Origin: Chara braunii
Lineage: Eukaryota > Streptophyta > Charophyceae > Charales > Characeae
Assembly: GCA_003427395.1 (NCBI GenBank)
Contig: BFEA01000149.1
Coordinates: forward strand, 1-39,828
Reading direction: 5' to 3'
Length of the DNA stretch: 39,828 nucleotides
Shown here: piece by piece, positions 23,841-35,864 of the stretch
Position numbering within the stretch: the stretch's first letter is position 1
Layout of the letters: each line of letters begins with the position of its first letter
Program-made: the position numbers and the translations under genes
Notes under the pieces: generated by a model
Databases searched by the model: none
What the model was told of the DNA's origin: nothing
What the model saw: the letters and a program-made list of their open reading frames with translations, nothing else

Positions 23841-24529
23841 AGAGAAATCAGGATGGACGCAGTCCTGCATGGTACTTACGGACTTGACGAAGGGGCGACC
23901 GGGACTGTATACCGCTTACTCGACTGCGTAGGACTGGCCACTTGCCTACGGACTGCATCTTTGGACTCATGGAGGGCGAGTTCCGGATCTTCCGGAAGAC
24001 TGTACACATGACCCCTCGGTACAGTAATAGTTACGACTCTTACCACTACTAAGATCTACCATTCAAGCTCACGCTGGTCAATTGATACTGAGCATAGGTA
24101 AGGGCAAGGCCTAGGGATTGAGCGTGCGACCTGCATACGCTACCGTAAAGGTGAAAGCTGTTTCAAGGGGAAAGAGAAAGAGGAATGAGGGCGATGATGT
24201 ACGGGAAACACACCTGGTGTTGGCAATTGTCTACAAGGGATGACGTCATCATTTATTCATATTTTGCTAACTGACGTCAACCGAGTGCATTACGGGGCGC
24301 TGATCGTTATTAAGTAGGAGGAACTTCAAGAGCCCCGGTTATATGCGCCAGTGGTTGTGGGAGTAGGCTCTCACTAACATCCGGATTCAGAGTTGCTGTT
24401 CTCCATCAGTAGCAGTGCATTACTACTATTCAGGACAGTGTCAAACTTCTGGCTTTCGGTATGACGTCGTAATCTGCAATCTGTCATTTCGCCTTTGCAT
24501 GCTTACCGTCTGATACTACTAGTAGTAGT

Positions 24530-24534
24530 ATTGA

Positions 24535-24587
<53 letters not shown>

Positions 24588-24588
24588 G
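24530..24588. repeat. ATT microsatellite
   Basis: Almost uninterrupted TTA/ATT repeats. From 23841 to 25119 I see no other supported feature; exon-like signals near 24790-25031 did not give a continuous frame. Confidence 0.95.
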
Positions 24589-25119
24589 TTGATATTCACT
24601 ATTAAAACATCAGGAGGTAAGCAGGGGTCAGGAAGGGGAAGAGTGTGGGGCGTTGGAGAGGAGAGAGACATTATCACTGCGTGGTGGTGCCTACCTTCTC
24701 CATCCTCCTCCATTTTTTTCCCTGTTTGATCATCTCATGTACCGATCTTTTCAAAACTTTAACTTGTCTAATTTCATATTCCTATAAAGGTCCAGCCGTC
24801 CCATTGCATGTATGCTACGAGATCGATGACAGGGCGATTGCGGGAGCTCTGCCAGAGTTCAGGAGGAACTCTGGAGGCAGGGAACCATGAGGTACGTGTC
24901 GCCTTACCCTTTCCCATATACCTGTACAGTCTACGCCTCTCTATTAGGACTGCCTGCATGACTTGTGATATACCATTTATGTTTGTTCAGGACTAAGGTC
25001 AACAGAAGGGGATGTGAATATATCATTGAAGTAAGAATCATGCCTGGAGGAAGAAAAGGAACCTAAAAGTATCCAAGAAGGAACCTAGACTGTTAGGGAT
25101 TGAAGAACAAAGTAGGGCG

Positions 25120-27060
25120 ATGGAAGCTCATGTGTGAGCCATCGTGCTACTTGTGCATGCGCTGAGATGACTAAGGGTTGACAATTAGGTACTCTTGTGT
25201 GCGTCACCTTGCCCTCTGCCGATCCGACTGTCGTCGTGCTGGGAAGGGAGTCCTAATGATAATCTATGAACTAATCTAAGTACTCTCTACCTGAGCAGCT
25301 GTCGTCGTGAGGGGACGAGGGTACAAACAACTACTTATAAACTAATCTAAGGACTCTCTACCTGATCAGTTGTCGTTGTGAGGGGACGAGGGTACAAACA
25401 ACTACTTATAAACTAATCTAAGTACTCTCCGCCTGATCGGCTGTCGTCGTGAGGGGACGAGGGTACGAACGACTACTTATGAACTAATCAAAGTACTCTC
25501 CACCAGAACAACGGTTGTCGTCGCGATGGGACGAGGGTACAAATAGATACTTTTGAACTAATCCAAGTACTCCTTATCGGATCGGTTGTCGTCGTGATGG
25601 GAAAAAGGGGTACTAACAATAGCTTATGAACTAAATCGGGTACCCTCGACCGTAACGACTGTCGTCGTGACGGGAAGGGGGTATCTGACTATAACTTATG
25701 AACTGGATTTGGTACTCTCTACCAGATCGACTGTCGTCGTGATGGGAGGAGGGTACTAACAATAACTTATAAACTAAAGTAGGCACTCTCTACCGTAACG
25801 ACTGTCGTCGTGTCGAGGAGGGGGTATCTGACTATAACTTATAAACTAAATAGGGGCTCTCTACCGGATCGACTGTCGTCGTGATGGGAGGAGGGCTCAA
25901 ACCCAAACTTATAAACTAATTTGAGTACTCTCTACCTGATCGCCTGTCGTCGCGAGGGGACGAGGGTACGAACAATAACTTATGAACTAATCTAAGTACA
26001 CCCTACCGGATCGGCTGTCGTCGGGATGGGACGAGGGTACAAGCAACTACTTGTAAAATAAAATAGGTACTCTCTATCAGATCGGCTGTCGTCGTGACGG
26101 AAGGAGGGTTCTGACACTTACTATGAGCTAACTTAATCACTCATGTGTGAAGTGCCTCACTACCTTACCAGATCGGCTGTCGTCATGACGGGAAAGGATG
26201 TCTAACATTAACTTATGAAGTAAACTAGGTACTCATGTGTGAGTTACCTTACTATCTACCGGATCGACTGTCGTCGTGACGGGAAGAGGGGTCGGACACT
26301 TAGAAAATATTAAAGGGAGACTCCAGGGAGGGTCATCCTATTCACACGCTTGAGTCTAAGGCTGACTAACGATCTGCAAAGAGTAGGAAATCACGTTTCT
26401 ACTCTTCCTTTCTCATCTTACTTACCCTCTAATAATTCGACCACCAAACCGGTAGAGGGGAGGCTTCTGTAGGAGTCACCCTATTGCTTGTTTAACGGCT
26501 GGACTACTCATTACCCAAGGGAAGTAGTAGAGGGACCTCTATTGGGGTGTCTATTACCTACTTGATTGTATATTAACTTCAGGAGAGGGTATTCCTGTAG
26601 TAATACCCTAAACACTCGTCTTCTGTCCAAACTAACCCGGTCGCAGGACGGTCGGTTTCAGGAGGGGCAACATGATACCCTTATTAGGATTATCCTAATG
26701 CACTCTTGAAATGCGCCTTATCACGTGATAGTAGGGGGCTCTTGTGCGGGTCGCCTATTATTCACGCAGACCGTAATTAACCTCTGGAAAGGGATTGACA
26801 TCTGGATCTTTCGGGAGTATACCTAAAACAAGTAGTAGGGTGCTTTTGTAGGAGCCTCAACTATTTGTTGTATGAAAAGAATAGCCATGTGTGAGCTATC
26901 CTGCTACTCTGAACAGATCCTATGTATATCTCGAGTGAGACAAGGCTGAAAGTCAACTACTCATGAATAGCTTACTTACCTGTCTGTTCGACTAACAGAT
27001 TGCTTGGTATTGATCAAGTAGCAAGAGATTCATGTCTGAATCTGCCTACTACTTGAGTGT
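25120..27060 (+). repeat. Second hairpin array: 71-bp repeat flanked by hexaloop hairpins
   Basis: From about 25215 to 26300 a unit of roughly 71-75 bp repeats some 15 times around a core TGTCGTCGTGANGGGA. Its flanks pair as GTACTCTC/GAGGGTAC, changed together to GGGCTCTC/GAGGGCTC in one unit (25853 and 25892). On both sides stand irregular hairpins with six-base loops: GCTC-ATGTGT-GAGC (25126), AGGTACTC-ATGTGT-GAGTTACCT (26227), GGCTT-CTGTAG-GAGTC (26462), GGGTATTC-CTGTAG-TAATACCC (26587), GGCTC-TTGTGC-GGGTC (26737) and AGATTC-ATGTCT-GAATCT (27026). Stems differ yet pair (some by G-T). Loops mostly follow N-TGT-N-N. It occupies the same relative place in its LTR as the array at 14331-15600 does in the other. 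Confidence 0.7.
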
Positions 27061-28189
27061 GTTAACACAAATAGCAGAGAAGGGAAGGAAGAATGCTCTT
27101 GTTGAAGCAAGGTCTTCATATATCTAGGAGAAGAAACAAGGAAAAGAAGATAGGACCGCGATAGAAGGAAGCTTAAAGAACCGTCGCGTAGTCCATAACC
27201 GTCCATGACTTTCGGATGGAAGGCCACAACGATGAATGAGTTATATCTCATCAACGTAAGCGTCAGACGGTGCGCTTATCTCTAAGAGAGAGAATGGAAG
27301 GACTGAGAGTAGGGTAAACATGAGTTTCCCTAAGGATGACTTAGAACACAGACATGAGACTCCTTGAGTGAAAGGAGAGAGTGACAGACGGCTTAGGGTA
27401 GGGTTGTGAGAGTAAAACTAGGGATTAGACCTGGGATGTTGATCCCAGAGCTCACTACCCATGTCTAAGGGCTTGATCCTTGGATATCAATATGTGGGAA
27501 TCGAGTGGGGGTGTTAAATCTTTGTTGACATGTGTGTGTGTAGGTCTCTGTTTATCTACCGCATTTCAAGGAAGAGGATCTACAAAAGGATCCAAACTTT
27601 CTATTATCTCTCGATAACAGGTCGGTTGTTGCTGATTCAACTTTTCCCCTTTGACTTGATACCCACCTCTAAAATTAAACCCTGTGGTCAGTAAAAAACT
27701 GTCACCTGTGGTCATTGCCTAAATGGTCCTGGTCACTCTCAAGGGTCCTTTGAAAAAATGTGAGGGGGTTGGGCTTACGTCTCAGGAAAGACAAGACTGT
27801 CATACATGGTTTGGGAAGTGAGGGACAAGGTCAATGGTTGATGGTTGACACCGTTAGTGCATGGCATGTGAACTGTCTTTGTATTATTCTGTGCAGGTCT
27901 GTTTTGTGCGTGATTTGGATTGAACTGGACCTGGTCTGTTGAAGAGTCTCGGACACACAACACTTGTGAAAGTGGGAAGGGTTCTCGGCGGTAATACTTT
28001 CATATTCATCATACATCCAACTTAACTTCTATAACTATTCTGATGTTCAGTTAAGTCGTAACCTGTTAAGAAAGGTAGGACGCTCTTTGGTAGAGAGAAG
28101 GATTGAGCGGTATTGGTCAAAGAGAATTATACATTACGCAGCAGCGGAAATAGACTACCTTATTAAAAGTTCGACCTGAATATCTAACG

Positions 28190-28521
28190 GGTCAGTTCTA
28201 GGCGTCTTACCCTATGTACCCCATTTTATGCTACAGCGATCGAGCAAACGCACTCGGCCCACCTACCTCTACAAAGACATGTAAAAACCTTTGCATGTGG
28301 GCCGGTAGCTCAGCAGGGATACGCCTACCTAAGGGTGGTGACAGCCCCTTGGGTAGAGGTAAGTTGTACCTCACGACGTCCCGACCTGTCGCAGGGCACC
28401 GTGAGAGGTATAGCACGCGCGCACGGTTGGAGTGGTGACAAGTTCTTCGAAAATAAATTCTGCGTGACACGATCGTGAGGTTCAGCGCTCCCAGTGGGGT
28501 GCGGGACCGCCGCACACGACA
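28190..28521 (+). repeat. Conserved LTR 3' end, full copy
   Basis: It ends CGACA two bases before the PBS. It aligns with the minus-strand LTR end at 11300-10973. Its last part (28355-28521) is repeated at 28691-28852. Confidence 0.75.
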
Positions 28522-28523
28522 GG

Positions 28524-28542
28524 TGGCGCCGTTGCCGGGGAT
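28524..28542 (+). promoter_or_regulatory. Primer binding site, tRNA-Asp type
   Basis: TGGCGCCGTTGCCGGGGAT begins two bases after the LTR end. It is identical to the PBS at 10952-10970 on the other strand. It would prime reverse transcription from tRNA-Asp. Confidence 0.9.
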
Positions 28543-28690
28543 CTCGCTTTCCAACCGAGGTCCTTAGTGAACGGACTCGGGTATGGTTAAAACGATGATC
28601 ACGGCAAAACGACAACCTTTAAATAAGCTAATACAGTTTGTGGCATATTAGTTGATTTATTATTGGTTAGACAGTAAAGAATGTTATATG
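28543..28690 (+). mobile_element. Deleted internal region of the nested element
   Basis: Only leader-like sequence remains between the PBS and the truncated 3' LTR. The string GGCAAAACGACAA is shared with the leader of the minus element. All of gag-pol and the first part of the 3' LTR have been lost by one or more deletions ending near 28690. Confidence 0.7.
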
Positions 28691-28852
28691 TAGAGGTGAG
28701 AAGTCACACCGACCTGTCGCAGGGCGTCGTGAGAGGTATAGCACTCGCGCAAGGTTGGAGTGGTGACAAGTTGTTCTTCAAAAATAAATCCTGCGTGACA
28801 CGACCGTGAGGTTCAGCGCTCCCAGCGGGGTGCAAGACCGCCGCGCGCGACA
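28691..28852 (+). repeat. Truncated 3' LTR of the nested element
   Basis: This copy matches 28355-28521 (for example GACCTGTCGCAGGGC and GCGTGACACGA) and ends CGACA next to the GCGT target duplication. The LTR front is missing. Confidence 0.85.
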
Positions 28853-30547
28853 GCGTGCACCCAGCGGTGTGTACAGCCACACGTTTAGCAATGTACCCTG
28901 TGCTCAGCAATACGAGCTGTAGTGAATACTGTGGTCACCGTTAGTTCGGCCATATTCTGCACACAGAAAAACCCCAAACATACCTATATGTAAAAAAAAA
29001 AAAAAAAAAAAAAAAAACACGGAGAGACTAAATTTTATTGTGGTCAGTCAGCTAGGCAATTAGCAGCGTGTGAGGGGGGGGGAATGATGACGACCAGGCT
29101 CAAGAAGAAACGGGCATTACGTTTATGGGATCCGCTCCACCGTTGTCGTCACCATCTGACAACGCAACTGTTGCCTGCTACTCACTGAATGTGTAATTTG
29201 AGAGTGGTCCTTTCATAGCCAACCAACACAATCAAAAATTTATAAAAAAGTAGTAAGGAAAAAGAAACAGAAATAAGGATCCACTACCACATAGGAGAGT
29301 GAATCTCCCGCTAGAAAGTGGGCGGGTGCATTTTCCCCACATAGAGGTGCGTTCCTTCTTCCCGCACAGCCCCCCCCCCTCTCTCTCTCTCTCTCTTACC
29401 TACTCCATGGATGGATCTTACGTCTATTACGGCCAGATTCAGCCAAACTTAGAGAGAAACTATGGCGTTGGCATACAAACTACGACCGCGGTGGAACCCG
29501 AAACAAAGGCGGGGCATACCTTCAAGGGCAGATAGTCACTGCGTCTCCCTCGCAGCACTTACGAAAGATGAGCGAAAGGAAGAGGAAATGAACCTCCCAC
29601 TAAAAAGTAGGGACATACACTACCTTTTTCTCGATAGCCATGGAGTCCTTCTCTTTGCGCAACTGTTAACATTCGCATCACGAAAACTAACCCCCTACTA
29701 CTAATTCTGACCCCATCATCGCGCTCGCAGTTACCCGAAACCCCAGTTTAGCATCCTCTCTTGCTCAAATCCGCTGAGAATTGACCAAGTTATGCAATTT
29801 TCACTCCCCTCCTTTTTTTCTTTTTCTCCCTCGACTCTCCCGCGCGCGATTTTCCTTCCTAGCTCCTACGCCTCTAACCCTCCGTTCAACCTGACTGCAG
29901 ATTAGAAATCGCCTTACAAAAAGACTCTCCCCTGCTACCTTCCCTTCTCAAATATGCCATAGATTAAGTGTGGTGTGACCCCTCCTTCTCCTCTTCGCCA
30001 TCTCCCCGCTATCTCCCCGTTTTGCACTCTTCCCCTCCCTCTTGCGCCCGCACCCGGCGCAGAAGCCCGTCCAAATTCGTGCACTTTTTTGTTCTGCTCT
30101 GTTCCCAGTTTACTCCCTCTCAGCGTTCGTTCCTCCTCGTGCGCTATCGTGCACTATAGCAGAGCATGCTGGTACCAATCGGGCGCCCTGGTCGAGAGCC
30201 TGACGTCGACTAGGGAGTATGCGACCACTCCTTGACCAACATGAAACATCCCCGACTAGTAGTGCTGCTGCACCCCAGCTTACTCTCCTGGTCGGTGCTT
30301 ACCTCAATAAGCAAAGAGATGCTCATCCTCTCTCTTTATACAAGTCAGCCGTGTACGGGAGGTGTGCTAGTCTTCTCGGTAGCACTCCACTTTTAACGGA
30401 TGTCCTGAAGGACTGTTCCCAGGCCGTAGTTCGTGGGTGCCCCCATCGAACTGAGCTGCTGGTCTGCGCTACAGGCCCCTGTACCGGTGTCGGGCCTTGC
30501 CCATAAAAAACGAAAATAAAAATAGAAGGAAAACTTAAACCTTAGAA

Positions 30548-30579
<32 letters not shown>

Positions 30580-31121
30580 TAATAATAATAAAAAAAAACG
30601 GAATGGGAGGCAGCACCGCTGGTACTTGGTCCCTTTCTCCCAGGCCCGTGGCGGACTCTCCCCAGCTAAACAAAGCGGGATAGTCCCGTGGGACCCTCAA
30701 CCCCTCTGTTCGCTCCTGCGCCGCTCCGCTGCTCCGCTCTGGCCTCGATCCCGGGATCCGCCTGGTGAAAACCTGATGACGTAACCTATAGGGCTAAGCC
30801 CCAGCCTAGCACTGCCGCAAGCTAAACTCATTATGAGGAGTAGTTTCCGCTGGGCCGGCCTGCAGCAGCATACTATAGGCCATCAGTCCAATTCATTGTC
30901 TGCACCTCAGGCCCTGCAACGCCGCCCTTGGCTGCCTTGGGCCAGGGCTCCGCGCGGACCACCACGCAGGCCCGTTCCACCGCGGCATGGCGGTGTGTTG
31001 AGCCTCTCATAGCCCGCCACTAATGTCGTTGCCTAAGAATCCCCGACTCGTGCTCTTGTTGTGCCACTCCTACTTGGCCTCAGTGGTGGCTCCTACCATC
31101 GGTAATGCAAGGTCAACCCGG
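28853..31121 (-). repeat. Middle piece of the giant 5' LTR
   Basis: It continues the LTR after insertion 1 and matches 903-3202 of the 3' LTR, including the A-rich run (28992-29017), a CT run (29370-29396), a CT-rich block and the AAT/poly-A tract (30548-30597). No gene is seen. The last four bases, CCGG (31118-31121), are the left target duplication of insertion 2. Confidence 0.8.
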
Positions 31122-32289
31122 TGTGAGGAAACCCGGGGAGGGGCGCCTACTATTCGCTGAAGCCAAGGGCTACGGCGCCTGTCACTCGCCTCGCCCGCTT
31201 CAGAGGTCCTCAGCGACCAGCAGCGTACGTTTTTGAGATGGGACGTCACACATCCCGCCCCCTTTTGTGTTTTAGCAGGCCCGCAAAGTAGCGAGTTTTG
31301 ACGGTCGACTGTCTAATCAAGGAGATCACACGGCGAATAATTTCAACAATCAACTAGTTAATCTACAGGTTCTTACGGCTGCAAGCTTTAGCAGTCAACT
31401 GACGAATCGGCCAGTTCACGCAGCAATTGGTTTTCACAATAGGCCAGTAATTTCGCAAGCTCTCACAACGAAGAGTTCCCTCGGTCAATTTTGAATGAGC
31501 CCCTTCATTGTCTCTTCCTCTCTTTCTCACCGCTCTCTCTCTGTCTCTCTTTTTGCCCTCGCTCTCTGATCTCTCTCTCTTTTTCTCTCCCCCGTCGTCC
31601 TTTTTCACTGGTCACTTTCACTGTTTTATTTAGTTCATACTCTCTCTCTCGTACTGATCCTCTGGCCCAGCGTAATCCGCAGCCCCGTCTGGAAGTGTGA
31701 ACGAATTTAATGAGATAAATCAATGTGCGAAGAAGTGAACCGATCTTCTCGATCGTCTTAGAGTATGTCTGAGAATAAGCCCCCCCCCCCCCAATTCAAA
31801 TTTTTGGGAACAGTAACACTTTGAACGTGGCTTTGAACGGGGGCGGTCATTCCCATCCAATCAAGAAAGGCAACGAACCGATACAACGGAAAAGTTTCCT
31901 TTCACTTGACAGAAGTTAGAGGTGGGAACGGACTAAGTCTGCAATTTGACATCCGCCTGCAAATATCTGAAATGGAGGACTGACGGGGTTTGTCTCCCCC
32001 TTCCGGGTCACTCATTCACGCACACATATATTCTCTGTTTTTCTCCCTGTGCAGTTTCTAGTCCCCTTTCCTCTCGTTGCTCTCTCTTTCTCTTTCTCTT
32101 TGTTTCTCTCTCTGCCCCGTTCTGAAGCAGTCTCATTCTTGTCGACCCGTAGATGTTCAAGCAGGTCGAGCGAGTCCCACATCTGCATAACCCCGTTCTC
32201 TGCTTAGCGGGCAAGTTCGTCTTCAATACTTCGGTAGTGATCAAGCAAGTGGGTGATCACCCGCCTATACTTTGTCGTGTTTACCTCTC

Positions 32290-33665
32290 TCCCGAACGCG
32301 GATTCAATGCTCTTGTTATGAAAAGAATGCCGCGAGCATGTCAAGCCAAAAAAAATCTGATTGTATTCGCCCCCTTTTCGAGGGTAGGCAAAAGGCTCAT
32401 ATTCTGAAAGGAATGAAAGAGCTTATCAAGCACAAAAACTGGATGAATTTGCCCCGTTTTTTTGGGTAGATTCGAAGCTCATAGTCTGAAAACCATGAAA
32501 CGAGCAGATCAAAGCCAATATCTTAACGTATTTACCCCGCTTTTGAGGGTAGATTCGAAGCTCATATTCTGAAAACTATGAAACGAGCAGATCAAAGCCA
32601 ATATCTGAACGTATTTACCCCGCTTTTGAGGGAAGATTCGAAACTCACATTCAGAGAAGTGTGCTGCGGGTATATCACGGCCAAAATCTGAATGTTCCTG
32701 ATCCGCTTTTGAGGGTTGATTCAAAGCTCGTTCTCTGAGAAATATGCTGCGAGCTTGTCACGCTCAATGTCTGAACGTACCTGCCCGCTTTTGAGGGCCG
32801 ATTTAAAGCTCATTTTATGAGAAATATGCTGAGGGTTTATCAAGTCCGAGATCTGAACGTATCTGCCCCGTTTTCGAGGACAGAGTCAAAGCTCATCTTC
32901 TGAAAACTATGCTGCGGGCATTTTGAGCTCGAAATCTGAATGTATCCGCCCCGTTTTTTAGGGCAGATTCAAGGCCCATATTCTGAGTGGGAAGAAAACG
33001 GCAAAGCAAGCCCGAAATCTGAACGTATTGCNTGAATGTATCCGCCCCGTTTTTTAGGGCAGATTCAAGGCCCATATTCTGAGTGGGAAGAAAACGGCAA
33101 AGCAAGCCCGAAATCTGAACGTATTGCTCCGCTTCCGAGGGCAGATTTAAAGCTCGTCTTCTGAGAAGTATTCTGAGGGCATATCAAGTCCNGCAAAGCA
33201 AGCCCGAAATCTGAACGTATTGCTCCGCTTCCGAGGGCAGATTTAAAGCTCGTCTTCTGAGAAGTATTCTGAGGGCATATCAAGTCCAAAATCTGGATGT
33301 ATCTGCCCCGCTTTTGAGGGCAGAGTCAAAGCTCACCTTCTGAAAAGTATGCTGCGTGCATATTGAGCCCGAAATCTGAATGTATCCGCCCCATTTTTTA
33401 GGGCAAATATGCTGTGGGCTTATCACGCCCAATGTCTGAATGTACCTGCCCGCTTTTGAGGGTCGATTTAAAGCTCGTTTTCTGAGAAATATACTGAGGG
33501 CATATCACGCTCAATGTCTGAATGTACCTGCCCGCTTTTGAGGGTCGATTTAAAGCTCGTTTTCTGATAAATATACTGAAGGCATATCAAGTCCGAAATT
33601 TGGATGTATCTGCCCCGTTTTCGAGGGCAGAATCAAAACTCATCTTTTGAAAAGCGTGAAACGAC
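32290..33665. repeat. 83-bp minisatellite array, about 16 copies
   Basis: Units begin around CCCGCTTTTGAGGG, continue with GATT-AAAGCTCAT-TTCTGA and end near GAAATCTGAACGTAT. Spacing between neighbouring units at 32450-32630 is 83 bp. Copies differ by about 10-25 percent by eye. Two single Ns (33032, 33192) interrupt it, each with exact 95-bp flanking duplicates, so copy number is uncertain. Confidence 0.9.
33032..33032. other. Single-N scaffold join with 95-bp duplicate flanks
   Basis: Bases 32937-33031 are identical to 33033-33127. A second case stands at 33192, where 33097-33191 equals 33193-33287. Exact and equal overlap lengths point to unmerged contig ends, not to real duplications. 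Confidence 0.85.
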
Positions 33666-35835
33666 ATATCAAATACTCACCGAAAACTCGATATCAGCTT
33701 CGCTGAACAATACAGTTTTTTTTTTCTTTCCGATTCAAATGGCGCCATTAAGAATCAGGTTCGCCCGGCGGATCTTTCAGCGTGCCCACCAACCGGGCCG
33801 TACGGGGAAGTTAACGAGTGGTTGAGTTCTCTCTCTGGACTTATCTCCGATCTCGCTTCTCCGCCTGACTAGTTGAACCCGTTGGGGGCTGCGCACGCCT
33901 AGCGCACAGGCTACACTCTTCAGCCATCGCCCAACCGAGCTCAAACCCAAACTGCGTTGAGGGTGGCGAACCCCTGGCACGCCTCCCTTGGGTGCTCTCC
34001 CCAACTGCCCTCTTCCCGCCGTTCCGCACGGGCGTGTTCCAGACCTAGTCTGAAGAGCGCTGGGTACACCTGGCATACTACGAGAGACTGCCCGTTTGAA
34101 TCTGTCCCTGCTCGTCCATCCTCCAGCCTATATCCTCTCCCCGGTGGGTCGTGGCACTAGTACCTCCCGAAAGGAGGTCATGGCCTCAAACAGTCTTCCG
34201 GTTCCAGGCCCTCGAGGCCAAAGTGCGGTACCTAGGGACAGGGCCCCCTCGGAGTCGGTTCAACAGGTTATAGAGACAAACCTACCCCCGCAGCAGCTGT
34301 TTCCCTGATCGGTACCGATAGCTTAAATCCGTGGCCTAAGCCGCGTCCGAAGGAATCAGAACAGGCGGCCCTGTTAGACATTAATTCAATGTACCCCGTC
34401 CAAAGTTTTGTACCAACCCTAAACAAGTCGGGTAGCGTTGTACCTATGCTCAAATTAACGAGGTCCGGCAGCTCCAAACTGTACTAACGCCGTAGCCACC
34501 ACTGGATCGATGCGCCGAGCAAAAAGCCTAATGACGTTCCGCCCCGCTAGTCGCACCTGAAACAGCTGACACGAATAATAAAAGCCCACACCGCCACCGT
34601 ACCAATGTCGAGTCAAAACCGAACCTGTTTTAACCGCCTTTGCTCCAAGCCATACCTGCCCCATGTCGAATATTGAATAATGCGGCAATGCCGTGAAGAT
34701 CCCGAACCTGAAGCATGTCGCGCCGGAGCTGAGATAGATTTCCGTAATGGTCCCGGACCTGAAAATGAGTTCCCGAGGTCGTCCCCGACCCTGATGAAAC
34801 GTTTCGCTGTAGTAGATCCGAACCCGATAATAAAACACCCCGATGTGCCCGAACCTGAAGGATGCCGAAGCCGAAACTGTGCTGCCCGACGGTGATAGTT
34901 CCAAACCTGTCCCGAGCCATACATGTCGAACCGAAGCGGTGATTACACCGACGCAAAAGGGTCGTAGGGCATAATCAAGCAACATAGCAGTAGCGCCCCG
35001 CGTCCGTCAACCCCGCACTCATAGCACACAAGTTACGGTAAAGTTAGAAATCAGGGAAATCAGGTAAGCCGTGCGTACAAACCCCAACCATCGCAATATA
35101 GCGGAAATCATCAGAATTATAGTAAATGAATAATCGGGGAGCAACTCCAATCGCGTATACATGGAGTAAAATTATGCCGATCTCCCGATAATCATCGCTT
35201 CTTTCTTCCTTCTTGTCATTTTATTTCTTTCGCATATTTCTTAATTCGATTATCGAAAATAATAAAAATAGGGGCTATCCTATCGAAAATAAATTTCGAC
35301 GAGATCCAAGTGAATAACAAAAATTCTTAGTTTCTTTTCTCTTTTATTGCTTTTGATTATTTTTCATGTTTTAATTTTTATTGTCAAAAAATTCAATAAT
35401 TTAGGGCGATCAGATTAAAAGTTAAATATCGAAGATTTTAAATAAATCAATGAATATTTCGCTTTCCTCCTCTTTTCTTTTGTTTTTAATTATTTTTTTC
35501 ATTTTTAATTTTAATGTTAAATTTAACTAAATATGGGGCCCCTTCCTCGCGTCCGTTGGACATCGTAAAAGGGCCTCGTCAAGGCTTATCCTCAATTAAC
35601 CGTCCCGCAGCCAGTCGTTTCGGGAACGGCCCCGGAGTCGGTGCAAAAGAGGTGGGCCTCAGCGCGGCGGAAGAGGTAGCCCCTCTCGTCCATTTCTAGG
35701 GCTAGTTCTGATGGTTGACACACCCGAAATTAAGGATGATTTGACTATCCCTAATTTTTTCCATTCGGTCAGACTAAAGTCCCGGCCGATTCTCTCTCAG
35801 ATAGTTTTCCTACGGGTCAATCTCCCGGTATTAGG

Positions 35836-35858
35836 GCGACCGACTGGCTTTCGGTCGC
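35836..35858 (-). repeat. LTR-start hairpin of insertion 2
   Basis: GCGACCGA and TCGGTCGC form a perfect eight-base stem around a seven-base loop, six bases from the terminus at 35864. The sequence is unrelated to the AATACCC hairpins of the other LTRs, but the position is alike. Confidence 0.7.
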
Positions 35859-35864
35859 GCGACA

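Larger units (their letters stand above)
18209..28521 (+). repeat. Giant 5' LTR (about 10.3 kb) of the nested element
   Basis: The start is TGTCGAAGC followed by a hairpin; the end is CGACA directly before the PBS. In between lie a tRNA-like segment (19330-19401), the N gap, a microsatellite-rich zone (20150-24590), a 71-bp repeat and hairpin array (25120-27060), a stretch shared with the other giant LTR (near 27613) and the conserved terminal 330 bp. Without its two insertions the minus-strand 5' LTR is about 9.85 kb, a similar size. The region 27061-28189 has no recognisable gene. That it is all one LTR, rather than a stack of further insertions, is inference. Confidence 0.6.
18209..28852 (+). 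mobile_element. Nested plus-strand giant-LTR element, internal region deleted
   Basis: A 10.6-kb insertion with TGTCG...CGACA ends and a GCGT duplication interrupts the 5' LTR of the minus element. It consists of one long LTR (18209-28521), a tRNA-Asp PBS (28524-28542), about 170 bp of internal sequence and a truncated second LTR (about 28691-28852). LTR end, PBS and leader resemble the host element, so both belong to one family. No gag or pol remains. The gap of 240 Ns at 19589-19828 and the microsatellites mean the length is approximate. Confidence 0.75.
31122..35864 (-). mobile_element. Insertion 2: probable 4.7-kb solo LTR
   Basis: The insert has TGTGAGG...GCGACA ends (TG...CA) and a CCGG duplication at 31118-31121 and 35865-35868. 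The uninterrupted 3' LTR reads AACCCGGTGTCGAC at 3196-3209, so excision of the insert plus one CCGG restores it. No PBS, gag or pol is found inside, which fits a solo LTR. The minus orientation is preferred because that end starts TGTCGC followed by a hairpin, like the other LTR starts. Inside are the minisatellite at 32290-33665, an AT-rich zone (35140-35530) and otherwise gene-free sequence (31122-32289 CT-rich near 31500-31650 and 32030-32110; 33666-35140). A DNA transposon cannot be fully excluded. Confidence 0.6.

Noticed and set aside
24790-25031. Plus-strand two-exon gene (AG at 24788, GT at 24891, AG at 24990, GT at 25032)
   Set aside because: The splice signals are good, but every frame hits a stop at the junction or before it.
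25820-25900. The 71-bp repeat as a plain satellite
   Set aside because: Unit flanks change together (GTACTCTC/GAGGGTAC to GGGCTCTC/GAGGGCTC), which plain drift would not produce, so it is kept with the hairpin array.
28300-28335. tRNA gene suggested by GGTAGCTCAGCAGGG
   Set aside because: It resembles an A box only; no B box or cloverleaf follows, and the segment is a conserved part of the LTR present in the other element.
33735-33755. TGGCGCCATTAAG as a primer binding site for insertion 2
   Set aside because: Only the first seven bases match the tRNA-Asp site, and no LTR end is seen at that point.
34455-34985. 176-codon minus-strand frame
   Set aside because: Three overlapping frames are open in the same GC-rich segment and none has a recognisable domain; probably chance openness.
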